Assembly: GCA_030838815.1 (NCBI GenBank)
Contig: JAUZEX010000504.1
Location: 1-9,799 of the forward strand
Direction of reading: 5' to 3'
Source: Actinomycetota bacterium
GTDB taxonomy: Bacteria; Actinomycetota; Acidimicrobiia; IMCC26256; BP-133
Length of the DNA: 9,799 bases
This document shows positions 1 through 6,897 of this stretch, in pieces. The first letter of the stretch is position 1, and every line of letters starts with the position of its first letter. The notes beneath the pieces are model-generated. The model saw only the letters and a program-made list of their open reading frames with translations, was not told the origin of the DNA and did no database searches. The position numbers and the translations under genes were made by a program.

Positions 1-773
1 TCGTCGAGGGCGGCGTCGCGGTAGCGCTGCGGGTCGCCCTCGTAGTGTCCCCGCAGCCGGTGCGTCTCGCATTCCACGAGGACGGGCCCGCCGCCGGCCC
101 GAAGGTCGGCGACGACGCCGGAGAAGAGGGACGCCACCTCCTCGACGTCGTTGCCGGCGACGTGGTGGTAGGCCAGGCCGTAGCCGGCGGCCCGCTCGGC
201 GATCGACACGGGCTGCAGGGCGTCGGTGCTGAACTCGGCGTAGTGGTTGTTCTCGCAGCAGAACACGACCGGCAGGCGCCACAGGGCGGCGAGGTTCACC
301 GCTTCGTGGAAGGCGCCCTGGGCCACGGCCCCGTCCCCGAAGAAGGCCACCACCACCCGGTCCGACTCCCGCAACCGGCAGGCCAGGGCGGCCCCCACGG
401 CCAGCGGCAGTCCCCCGGCCACGATGCCGTTGGCGCCGAGGATGCCGAGCGCCGGGTCGGCCAGGTGCATGGAGCCGCCCCGGCCCCGGCAGGCGCCGTC
501 GTCGCGGGCCATGAGCTCGGCGAAGGCCCGCTGCACGTCGAGGCCCTTGCCCAGCACGTGGCCGTGGCCCCGGTGCGTCGAGGTGACGTAGTCGTCGGGG
601 CGGAGCGGCCAGGTGGCCCCGACGGCGGTGGCCTCCTGGCCGACGGAGAGGTGCACGAAGCCGGGGATCTCCCCGTCCCGGTACAGCTCGGCGACGCGTT
701 CCTCGAACCGGCGGATCAGGACCATGCGCCGGTACCGCTCGAGGCGGGCGGCCAGTTGGGGAGTCGAAGCCAT
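1..773 (-). CDS. Thiamine-diphosphate-dependent dehydrogenase E1 component, alpha subunit (acetoin/pyruvate dehydrogenase type), 3'-truncated by window edge
   Basis: Reading leftward from ATG at 773 gives 257 codons with no stop before the window edge. The product matches the E1 alpha family of 2-oxo acid and acetoin dehydrogenase complexes, which binds thiamine diphosphate and, with a beta subunit, oxidatively decarboxylates a 2-oxo acid or cleaves acetoin, passing the acyl group to a lipoyl E2. Visible features are the N-terminal family segment RMVLIRRFEERVAELY (residues 16-31), RGRGGSMHL (97-104), and the ThDP/Mg motif running from GDG (146-148) to ENN (174-176). The segment GHYEGDPQRYR (242-252) resembles acetoin dehydrogenase alpha subunits more than typical pyruvate dehydrogenases; this is inference. 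Family members are about 320-330 residues, so roughly 65-75 are missing. The gene starts 16 nt after the acyl-CoA dehydrogenase stop, probably in the same operon. No good Shine-Dalgarno lies at the usual distance; a GAGG overlaps the upstream stop. E1 beta and E2 would be expected further left. Confidence 0.93.
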   Translation of the reverse strand, partial: MASTPQLAARLERYRRMVLIRRFEERVAELYRDGEIPGFVHLSVGQEATAVGATWPLRPDDYVTSTHRGHGHVLGKGLDVQRAFAELMARDDGACRGRGGSMHLADPALGILGANGIVAGGLPLAVGAALACRLRESDRVVVAFFGDGAVAQGAFHEAVNLAALWRLPVVFCCENNHYAEFSTDALQPVSIAERAAGYGLAYHHVAGNDVEEVASLFSGVVADLRAGGGPVLVECETHRLRGHYEGDPQRYRDAALD

Positions 774-789
774 AAGGAGCGGATCAGCC

Positions 790-1977
790 TCAGTAGCTCC
801 GGGGCATCCCGAGGCAGTGGACGGCGATGTAGTTGAGGAGCATCTCCTCCGACACCGGCGCGAACTTGAACAGGCGGGCGTCGCGCCACAGCCGCTCGAC
901 GTGCGACTCCTTGGCGAAGCCCATCCCGCCCAGGGTCTGCATGGCCCGGTCGATCGCCGCGCTGGCCGCCTGGGCCGCCACCAGCTTGGCCATGTTGGCC
1001 TCGCGGCCGTAGGGCAGCCCGGCGTCGTGGAGGCCGGCGGCGTGGAGGTTCATCACCCGGGCGCAGGCGAGCTCGGCGTGGGCCTGGGCCAGCGGGAACT
1101 GGATCCCCTGGTAGGCGCCGATGGGCGTGGCACCGAAGACCTTGCGCTCGGCGGCGTAGTCGACCGCCAGGCGCTCGGCCAGGCGGCCGGCACCGACCAG
1201 CGCGGCGGTGGTCACGATCCGCTCCGTGTTGAGGACGTCGAGCAGCTCCCGCCACCCCCCGTGCAGCGTTCCCACCAGCTCGTCGCCGGAGACCCGCACG
1301 TCGTCGAAGTGGACCGTGCTCGCCGCCAGCGTATTGGTCCCCACCTTGGGAATCGACTCGTGGGCCACGCCGTCCCGGGGCAGGTCGATGAGGAACATCG
1401 AGATGCCGTCCGACCGGTGCGCCACCTCGGCCAGCGGCCGGGTCCGGGCCACCACCAGCATCTTGGCCGCGTCGGGGACGGCGGTGATCCAGATCTTCGT
1501 GCCCCGCAACAGCCAGCCGTCCCCGTCGGGACGGGCCGAGGTCCGGATCTCCAGCGTGTTGGTGCCGGCGTCGGGCTCGGTCAGGGCCATGCAGCACGTG
1601 AGGTCGCCCCGCACCAGCGGCGGCAGGACGGCGGCCTGCAGGGCCGGCGTCCCGTAGCGGGACACGGCCACGCCCCCGAAGATGGGGTTGATCATGAACA
1701 GCTGCCCGACCGTGGCGCCGGCGCCGGCCGCGGCCAGCTCCTCCACGATGAGCGCCATCTCCACCATCCCGAGGCCGGCGCCGCCGAACTCCTCCGGCAG
1801 GGCGACGCCGCACAGACCGGCCCGGCAGATCTCCCGCCAGGCGTCGGCCGGGAAGGCGCCCAACTCGTCCTGGCGGCGCCAGTAGTCGAGCCCGAACTTC
1901 TCCCCCACCGTCCGGGCCAGCCCGACGATCATCTCCCGTTCGTCGGAACCGGCGGAGCCGCCGTCAGTGTGGATCAC
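790..1977 (-). CDS. Acyl-CoA dehydrogenase (FAD-dependent), with candidate catalytic Glu in the isovaleryl/long-chain position
   Basis: A 395-residue flavoprotein of normal length for the acyl-CoA dehydrogenase family, which introduces an alpha,beta double bond into an acyl-CoA and passes electrons to electron-transferring flavoprotein. Family landmarks in order: PEEFGGAG (61-68), the FAD/substrate motif ALTEPDAGTN (131-140), KIWIT (161-165), ERKVFG (277-282), the FAD-contacting QTLGGMGF (347-354), and a C-terminus ending LGMPRSY. The C-terminal YEGT-type catalytic Glu is absent (PVSEEML at 374-380). A Glu at 252 in LNTERIV sits where isovaleryl-CoA and long-chain enzymes carry theirs, so it is the likely base. 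The start is GTG at 1977, 4 nt after the binding-protein stop; an in-frame ATG at 1932 (M16) is possible, and neither has a strong Shine-Dalgarno, which suggests translational coupling. Substrate chain length or branching cannot be assigned. Confidence 0.95.
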   Translation of the reverse strand: MIHTDGGSAGSDEREMIVGLARTVGEKFGLDYWRRQDELGAFPADAWREICRAGLCGVALPEEFGGAGLGMVEMALIVEELAAAGAGATVGQLFMINPIFGGVAVSRYGTPALQAAVLPPLVRGDLTCCMALTEPDAGTNTLEIRTSARPDGDGWLLRGTKIWITAVPDAAKMLVVARTRPLAEVAHRSDGISMFLIDLPRDGVAHESIPKVGTNTLAASTVHFDDVRVSGDELVGTLHGGWRELLDVLNTERIVTTAALVGAGRLAERLAVDYAAERKVFGATPIGAYQGIQFPLAQAHAELACARVMNLHAAGLHDAGLPYGREANMAKLVAAQAASAAIDRAMQTLGGMGFAKESHVERLWRDARLFKFAPVSEEMLLNYIAVHCLGMPRSY

Positions 1978-1981
1978 AGCA

Positions 1982-3685
1982 TCACAGCTCGGCGTCGGCC
2001 ATGGCCGTCAGGTAGCACTTCCCGGCGCCGGGGACGATCTTGTCCATGATCTCCGTCGGCACCGTCTGGAACCCGCCGTACGGCTGCCAGTCGGACGGGC
2101 GGACCCCGGAGCCGTCCCACTTGTACTGGAAGATCCACAGCGCCGAAGCGCCGGTCTTGCACTTGGGGTCGAAGCTCGACGGGGCCACGAGGCCGCTGTT
2201 CCAGGGGCGCTGGGCCTGGGCCCACTGGTTGAACCCCTGCCACGTCACGGCCTCCGTCTGGCGGAGCAGCCCTTCGTTCAGGAGCTTGGCCGAGGCCCAG
2301 AACGATTGCGACCAGAGGGCCTCGAGGCCGGCATCGTTGGCGCTCTTCGGGCTGAAGCGGCGCATCGAGTCGGCGAAGTGGTCGGCCTCGGGGGCGGCGT
2401 GGGCGTCGTTCCAGGGCCAGGGTTGGCCCTTGTTCTTCAGGATCTGGACCCGGTTGGTCATGGCGTAGAGCCCGTCGGCGGCCTGGCCGACCTGACCCGT
2501 GAAGTTGATGTCGTCGGTCATCGGGCCGCCCCGGCCGTACTTCGGCGTGTAGTTCTGCCGGGCCATGGCCTGCTGACAGAGCGGCCAGCCGAGCGTCTGG
2601 CCGACATCCCAGAAGTCCACGCCCAGGTTGCGGACCTTGAGGACGAGCTGCGTGCAGTCGCCGTCCGACAGGTTGAACCGGTCGAGGCTCTTGACCTCGA
2701 TGCCGTACGCCTCCCACGCCTTCTGGGCGTACTTGGCCCAGGGCCCCCAGGGGATGTTGGTCGTCTCGTAGGCGAGGGCGACCGTCTTGATGGGCAGCTT
2801 CATCACCTGGGTGAGGATGTAGGCGAAGGTGGCGTTGGTCCCGACGACGTTCCACCCGACCGGGTAGACGTTGGGGTACTTGGACGAGAACGACACCGGA
2901 TTCCCGCCGTACACGATGGTCGGCACGCCGCGGGTGGTGGCGTACTGCGCCGTTGTGTCTCCGAGGAGGCTGAAGAGGGCGAAGACCTTCTCGTCCTCCA
3001 CCAGCCGCCGGGCGGCGGTGGCTTCGGTGGGAGGCTCGAACCGCGTGTCGGCGGTGACGATCCGGTACTTGCGGCCCCGGACGCCGCCCTTGGCGTTGGC
3101 GTCGGCGAAGAAGGCCTTGATGGCGTCGACCTCGAGCTCGCCGAGGAAGCCGGCCGCCCCCGACAGCGGTGCCATGACCCCGACCTTGATCTCCGTGTCG
3201 CTGACGCCCTGCGAGTTCCGGCCCGCGATGCGGACGGCGTCGGGCGGATCGGTGCCCAGCGTCGCCGGCTTCGACCCTGCTGGTTGCGAACTGCCTCCGG
3301 CCGGCGATCCGCCGGTGCCGGGGCCGGCCTGGCCCGTCGGACGGGCGGCGACCGGAGCCGTCCCCTGACCGGGGGTCACGGCCCGCGACGGGGACGACGC
3401 CGCGCCGGCCGCCGCCGGCGGGGCCGAACCGGAGCCGGACGCCGGGGCGTTGGTCGGTTCGCTCCCCGGCGCCGGGACGGCGGCCGGGCCGGCATCGGCG
3501 GTGCCGGTGGGCTCCGACGAGCCGGAGTCCCCTTGCGGCGCCCCGACCGACGCCGCCGCTGCACCGGTGGCGGGAGCGGCCAGGGGCGGGTCGATCCGCG
3601 CCCCGCAGCCCCCGGCGGCAGCCGAGACGAGGAGCAGGCCCGTCACGAACCGAAGACCGGGCCGTCCGTGGCGTGCGTGGATCAC
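1982..3685 (-). CDS. Lipoprotein type-1 substrate-binding protein (branched-chain amino acid ABC transporter family, Peripla_BP_6-like)
   Basis: A 567-residue predicted exported lipoprotein. Residues 1-27 form a signal peptide: basic start (ARHGRPGLR), hydrophobic FVTGLLLVSAAA, then AGGC with Cys27 as the probable lipidation site. Residues 28 to about 155 are a low-complexity Ala/Gly/Pro/Ser-rich stretch, probably a flexible spacer. From about 160 the protein reads as a LivK/Peripla_BP_6 domain: DTEIKVGVMAPLSGAAG (163-179), an insertion of Lys/Asp-rich FFADANAKGGVRGRKY (192-207), VEDEKVFALFSLLG (229-242), and GVPTIVYGGNP (253-263). Four Cys (344, 370, 509, 557) could form disulfides. It probably captures a small organic solute at the cell surface; the ligand is unknown. 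No permease or ATPase gene is in the window, so it is an orphan here. The GTG start at 3685 is fixed by a GGAGG 5 nt upstream. First gene of the leftward operon with the acyl-CoA dehydrogenase and E1 alpha genes. Confidence 0.9.
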   Translation of the reverse strand: MIHARHGRPGLRFVTGLLLVSAAAGGCGARIDPPLAAPATGAAAASVGAPQGDSGSSEPTGTADAGPAAVPAPGSEPTNAPASGSGSAPPAAAGAASSPSRAVTPGQGTAPVAARPTGQAGPGTGGSPAGGSSQPAGSKPATLGTDPPDAVRIAGRNSQGVSDTEIKVGVMAPLSGAAGFLGELEVDAIKAFFADANAKGGVRGRKYRIVTADTRFEPPTEATAARRLVEDEKVFALFSLLGDTTAQYATTRGVPTIVYGGNPVSFSSKYPNVYPVGWNVVGTNATFAYILTQVMKLPIKTVALAYETTNIPWGPWAKYAQKAWEAYGIEVKSLDRFNLSDGDCTQLVLKVRNLGVDFWDVGQTLGWPLCQQAMARQNYTPKYGRGGPMTDDINFTGQVGQAADGLYAMTNRVQILKNKGQPWPWNDAHAAPEADHFADSMRRFSPKSANDAGLEALWSQSFWASAKLLNEGLLRQTEAVTWQGFNQWAQAQRPWNSGLVAPSSFDPKCKTGASALWIFQYKWDGSGVRPSDWQPYGGFQTVPTEIMDKIVPGAGKCYLTAMADAEL

Positions 3686-3690
3686 TTCCG

Positions 3691-3695
3691 CCTCC
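3691..3695 (-). promoter_or_regulatory. Shine-Dalgarno of the substrate-binding lipoprotein gene
   Basis: On the minus strand the sequence GGGGGGAGG ends 5 nt before the GTG at 3685. The GGAGG core supports the GTG as the true start rather than a later codon. Confidence 0.75.
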
Positions 3696-3748
3696 CCCCG
3701 AAGTCGAGCCTGCGTCCCCCAGCATTATTTCGACGTACCGATCGAGTG

Positions 3749-3777
3749 AAAGTATCACCCGGCTTGGACAGCGACAA
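3749..3777 (-). promoter_or_regulatory. Putative sigma-70-type promoter with extended -10, driving the leftward binding-protein operon
   Basis: On the minus strand TTGTCG (3777-3772) and TACTTT (3754-3749) are separated by exactly 17 nt, and the -10 is preceded by TGA, giving an extended -10 of the TGnTA type. Transcription would start near 3742, leaving a leader of about 57 nt before the GTG at 3685. It lies in the only substantial intergenic gap and faces the right way. No equally good promoter was seen for the divergent SDR gene; a loose TTCGAC...AAGTAT arrangement on the plus strand has a short spacer. Confidence 0.5.
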
Positions 3778-3786
3778 GGCCTCCCC

Positions 3787-3793
3787 GGAAGGA
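3787..3793 (+). promoter_or_regulatory. Shine-Dalgarno of the SDR gene
   Basis: GGAAGGA lies 7 nt before the ATG at 3801 on the plus strand, supporting that start. Confidence 0.7.
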
Positions 3794-3800
3794 TCAGCCC

Positions 3801-4595
3801 ATGGATTCAGACACTGCGCTTCCGGACCGGGCGGGCGGCCCTGCGTCGCTCCGGTCCCTGGCCGGCATCCCGGCCGTCGTCACCGGCGGGTCCCGGGGTA
3901 TCGGGGCGGCCACAGCCCGGACGCTGGCCGCCCTCGGGGCACCGGTCGCCGTCGTCTACCGCCACAACCGGGAGGCGGCCGACGAGGTGGTCAAGGCCAT
4001 CGGGGCCGACGGGGGGCGGGCCGTGGCGGTGGCCGGTGACGTCTCCGTCTGGGACGACGTCGACCGCACGTTCCGGGTCGTCGAGGGGGAGATCGGCTCG
4101 CCCGGCATCCTCGTCAACAACGCCGGGATCCACCGCGGCGGACGGGTGCAGACACTCGACCCGTCCGACTGGGACGCCGTGATCGCCACCGATCTCACCG
4201 GGGCCTTCCTCTGCGCCCGGCGCGCCGTCCCCGGCATGATCGGCCGGCAGTGGGGGCGGATCGTCAACGTGTCGTCGATCATCGGCCTCAATGGGTTCCC
4301 CGGTGACACCGCCTACGCCGCGGCCAAGGCCGGGCTCCTCGGCTTCACCCGGGCGCTGGCCCTCGAGGTGGCCCAGGCCGGCGTGACGGTCAACGCCGTC
4401 GCCCCCGGCTTCGTCGAGACCGACATGACCCGGGTGCTCACCGACAAGGCCGTGGCCCGGGCCAACTCCGCCATCCCTCTGGGCCGCCAGGCGACCGTCG
4501 GCGAAGTGGCGGAGGCGATCGCCTTCCTCGTCTCCGGCCCCGACTACATGACCGGTTCGACGCTCGTCATCGACGGCGGTTGGACGATCGCCTGA
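3801..4595 (+). CDS. Short-chain dehydrogenase/reductase (FabG-like, classical SDR)
   Basis: A 264-residue NAD(P)-dependent oxidoreductase of the classical SDR fold, interconverting a hydroxyl and a carbonyl on an unknown substrate. Motifs: coenzyme-binding TGGSRGIG (28-35), DV at 80-81 for adenine contact, NNAG (106-109), the catalytic Ser in NVSSIIG (S159), Tyr172 and Lys176 in YAAAK, and PGFVETDMT in the flexible C-terminal lobe. The ending SGPDYMTGSTLVIDGGW is typical of FabG-like enzymes. The position of the fourth catalytic-tetrad residue, usually Asn in the NLTG motif, is Asp131 (DLTG). The first 20 or so residues are extra relative to the shortest FabG proteins, but the ATG has a good Shine-Dalgarno. 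It is the only plus-strand gene, divergent from the binding-protein operon and overlapping the aldehyde dehydrogenase gene by 52 bp at its 3' end. A catabolic role is more likely than fatty acid synthesis from context; this is inference. Confidence 0.95.
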   Translation: MDSDTALPDRAGGPASLRSLAGIPAVVTGGSRGIGAATARTLAALGAPVAVVYRHNREAADEVVKAIGADGGRAVAVAGDVSVWDDVDRTFRVVEGEIGSPGILVNNAGIHRGGRVQTLDPSDWDAVIATDLTGAFLCARRAVPGMIGRQWGRIVNVSSIIGLNGFPGDTAYAAAKAGLLGFTRALALEVAQAGVTVNAVAPGFVETDMTRVLTDKAVARANSAIPLGRQATVGEVAEAIAFLVSGPDYMTGSTLVIDGGWTIA

Positions 4596-6049
4596 GCCCG
4601 CGGCGGAGGGTCGTCCGTGCCGAAGGCGACGGATTTGAGCTCCAGGAAGCTCTCCAGGCCCTCGGGGCCGCGCTCACGGCCGAGGCCGGACTCCTTATAC
4701 CCGCCGAAGGGACCTCCGCCGCCGGCGGGCAGGCCGTCGTTGACGGAGCAGGTACCGGTCCGGATGCGGGTGGCGACGGCCAGGGCCCGCTCCGGGTCCG
4801 ACGTGTAGACGGCGCCGCCCAGGCCGTAGGGCGAGTCGTTGGCGATGGCCACCGCTTCGTCGTCGCTCCCGTAGGGGATGACGGCGAGGACGGGCCCGAA
4901 GATCTCCTCCTGGGCGATGGTCATGGACGGGTCGACGCCGACGAAGATCGTCGGTTCGACGAACCAGCCCCGGTCGAACCCGGGCGGCCGGCCGCCGCCG
5001 AGGACCACCTTGGCGCCCTCGTCGCGGCCGGTGGCGATGTAGCCCTCGACCCGCTCCCGCTGCCGGGCGGACGCCAGCGGACCGAAGTCCGTCTGCGGGT
5101 CGTGGGGGTCGCCGACCTTCATCGCCGCAACGGCGTCGACGAGGCGGTCGACGACGTCATTATGCTGCGGGCGGGCCACCAGGATCCGGGTGGTGGCGAC
5201 GCAGACCTGGCCGGTGTTGCGCAGCGCGTTGTCGACGATGACAGCCAGGTACCGGTCGAGGTCGGCGTCGTCGAGGATGACGGCGGCCGACTTGCCGCCG
5301 AGTTCGAGGGCGGCCGGCTTCACCTGCTGGCCGCAGGTGGCGGCGATCTGGCGGCCGGCCCCGGTGCTGCCGGTGAAGGTCACCATGTCGACGCCGGGAT
5401 GCGACACGAGCGCCTGGCCGACCGCCACCCCGCCCGGGAGAACGCTGAGCAGGCCCGGGGGCAGCCCCGCCTCGTCGAAGGCGTCGGCCAGCAGGTAGGC
5501 GCTGAGCGGCGACTCGGGGGCCGGCTTGAGCAGGATGGGGCAGCCCATGAGGAGCGATGGCAGCACCTTGGTCATGGCGGCCATGACCGGGGCGTTCCAG
5601 GGCACGATCCCGGCCACGACGCCGAGGGGTTCCCGCAGCACGACGACCTTGCCGGTCACGCCGTCGCGCACGTCGCGCAACGCAATGGTCCGCCCGTCGG
5701 CGATCATGCGCCGCAGGAACGGCCCGACGCCGTGGGTGGCGGGACCGAGGAACTTCCGGACGCCGCCCATCTCGTCGATCTGGAGGTCGACGGCCTCCGC
5801 GGCGCGGCGCTCGAAGGCGGCCACGAACCGGGCCAGAGCCTCGGCCCGTTCGTCGAACGACGTCCGGGGCCAGGGGCCGTCGTCGAAGGCCCGCCGGGCG
5901 GCGTTCACGGCCCGCTCGACGTCCGGCGCGGTGGCCGACGGCACCCGGCCGAAGAACGCTTCCGTCGTCGGCGACACGACGTCCAACCACTCGGCGCCGT
6001 CAGACGGCAGCCATCGGCCGCCGATGAAGAGTTGGTCCCGGGTCCACAT
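4544..6049 (-). CDS. NAD(P)-dependent aldehyde dehydrogenase
   Basis: A 501-residue member of the ALDH superfamily, oxidising an aldehyde to the carboxylate in the cytoplasm. Landmarks: WNAP with Asn152 (oxyanion), LLKPAPES with Lys175 (coenzyme), the Rossmann-like turn GSTGAG (227-232), general base Glu249 in ELGGKS, nucleophile Cys283 in GQVCVATTRI, EEIFGP (381-386), and PFGGYKESGLGRERG near the C-terminus. The ATG at 6049 is chosen because the protein begins with the expected family segment (LFIGGRWL); the frame stays open upstream but there it is antisense-type shadow of the preceding gene. The start lies 2 nt after the PF10118 gene stop, with no clear Shine-Dalgarno, suggesting translational coupling. 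The C-terminus runs about 24 residues beyond the usual end (after KSVAFG), and the last 17 codons are read antisense to the SDR gene. It is probably the last gene of the rightmost operon. Confidence 0.96.
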   Translation of the reverse strand: MWTRDQLFIGGRWLPSDGAEWLDVVSPTTEAFFGRVPSATAPDVERAVNAARRAFDDGPWPRTSFDERAEALARFVAAFERRAAEAVDLQIDEMGGVRKFLGPATHGVGPFLRRMIADGRTIALRDVRDGVTGKVVVLREPLGVVAGIVPWNAPVMAAMTKVLPSLLMGCPILLKPAPESPLSAYLLADAFDEAGLPPGLLSVLPGGVAVGQALVSHPGVDMVTFTGSTGAGRQIAATCGQQVKPAALELGGKSAAVILDDADLDRYLAVIVDNALRNTGQVCVATTRILVARPQHNDVVDRLVDAVAAMKVGDPHDPQTDFGPLASARQRERVEGYIATGRDEGAKVVLGGGRPPGFDRGWFVEPTIFVGVDPSMTIAQEEIFGPVLAVIPYGSDDEAVAIANDSPYGLGGAVYTSDPERALAVATRIRTGTCSVNDGLPAGGGGPFGGYKESGLGRERGPEGLESFLELKSVAFGTDDPPPRAQAIVQPPSMTSVEPVM

Positions 6050-6051
6050 GG

Positions 6052-6897
6052 TCAGGTCGGTTCCAGGATTCCGTAGCGCTTCGACGTCTCGTCGAGGATG
6101 AACATGGCCTTCTCGAGCGGCGGGAGCTTGGCCGGGTCGTAGGACCGCCGGCCGGCCACGAACACGATGCGGGGCAGCGCGTAGGCGAAGAGGCCCGCCA
6201 GCGAACGGCCGAACCGCAGCCGGGCCCGCAGGCGGCCCTTGACGCGCCCGGTGGCCAGATCCTGCTTGACCATCCGGTTGCTCTCCCGCAGGACGAAGTG
6301 GAACAGGTGCCCGAGGCAGTAGGCGAGGCCGTAGAGGCGGTACCAGTAGTCGTCGTCGTAGAGCAGCTTGTAGACGGAGTTCACGACGTGCCGGTGCTCG
6401 TACTCCTCGGCGACGTGCCACAGCCACAGGAAGATCGAGGCGTCGTCCCACCGCTCCATCAGCGCCGGTGACCGGTCGAAGAAGAACCCCGACAGCACCG
6501 GGCCGAGCGTCTCGAAGCCTTCGGCGTAGGCGAGACAGAACTTGAGACCCTTCTCGTCGAGGAACCGCTTGTAGTCGGCCTTCAACGCCGCCTCCGACTC
6601 CCGGGTGTCGTACCCGGCGTCGTGGAGCACCGTGTTGAACTTCATGTGCATGCGGTAGTGGCGGCCCTCCTGGGAGTTGAACAGCTCGATGTCGCGCCGC
6701 AGCCCCGGGCGGGCCGATTCGGGGAGCTGCTCGTTGACCTGGCGCATGACCTTGATGAGGAAAGGCTCGATGCACGGCGCGCCGACCGAGAACGCATTGA
6801 ACACGTGGCTGAATTCGGGGCAGTCCGGGTTCCAGTGCACTTTGGCGTCGGAGAAGTCGATGTCGACCTTGCGCAGCTTGAGGTCCATGTCAGTCAT
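6052..6897 (-). CDS. Predicted metal-dependent hydrolase-type protein (PF10118-like) with a ferritin-like di-iron residue pattern
   Basis: A 281-residue protein that I recognise as resembling the family annotated 'predicted metal-dependent hydrolase' (PF10118), whose biochemical role is poorly known. The signature segment SQEGRHYRMHMKFN (75-88) is the strongest family match. Candidate metal ligands fall in the order Glu44, Glu77-x2-His80, Glu126, Glu165-x2-His168, the pattern of ferritin-like di-iron carboxylate enzymes; His84, His161 and His170 are additional nearby histidines. Aromatic-rich helical stretches (for example FLWLWHVAEEYEH and YGLAYCLGHLFHF) may pack the core or touch a membrane; there is no signal peptide. 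The start overlaps the MmgE/PrpD stop by 8 nt (ATGACTGA) and the stop is 2 nt from the ALDH start, so it is co-translated with both. M4 at 6888 is an alternative start. Family assignment is fairly confident; the reaction is not known. Confidence 0.85.
   Translation of the reverse strand: MTDMDLKLRKVDIDFSDAKVHWNPDCPEFSHVFNAFSVGAPCIEPFLIKVMRQVNEQLPESARPGLRRDIELFNSQEGRHYRMHMKFNTVLHDAGYDTRESEAALKADYKRFLDEKGLKFCLAYAEGFETLGPVLSGFFFDRSPALMERWDDASIFLWLWHVAEEYEHRHVVNSVYKLLYDDDYWYRLYGLAYCLGHLFHFVLRESNRMVKQDLATGRVKGRLRARLRFGRSLAGLFAYALPRIVFVAGRRSYDPAKLPPLEKAMFILDETSKRYGILEPT

Noticed and set aside
45..836. A 263-codon plus-strand frame at the left edge
   Set aside because: The minus strand here encodes a convincing E1 alpha subunit with an intact ThDP motif, open through the window edge.
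1967..4039. A 690-codon open frame on the plus strand, opposite the binding-protein gene and running into the SDR gene
   Set aside because: It is a GC-driven antisense shadow. Its protein is Gly/Arg/Pro/Val-rich with no family motifs, while the opposite strand encodes a clear binding-protein domain.
4596..4640. A terminator between the convergent SDR and ALDH genes
   Set aside because: The genes overlap and I saw no GC stem followed by a T run on either strand.
4580..6076. A 498-codon plus-strand frame opposite the aldehyde dehydrogenase gene
   Set aside because: The minus strand holds all ALDH catalytic motifs in order; this frame has no motif and typical high-GC shadow composition.
6050..6775. 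Upstream extension of the ALDH frame (a start at 6775 giving 743 residues)
   Set aside because: The extension is read out of frame through the PF10118 gene, is Arg/Pro/Ala-rich with no motif, and the ALDH domain begins naturally at the ATG at 6049.
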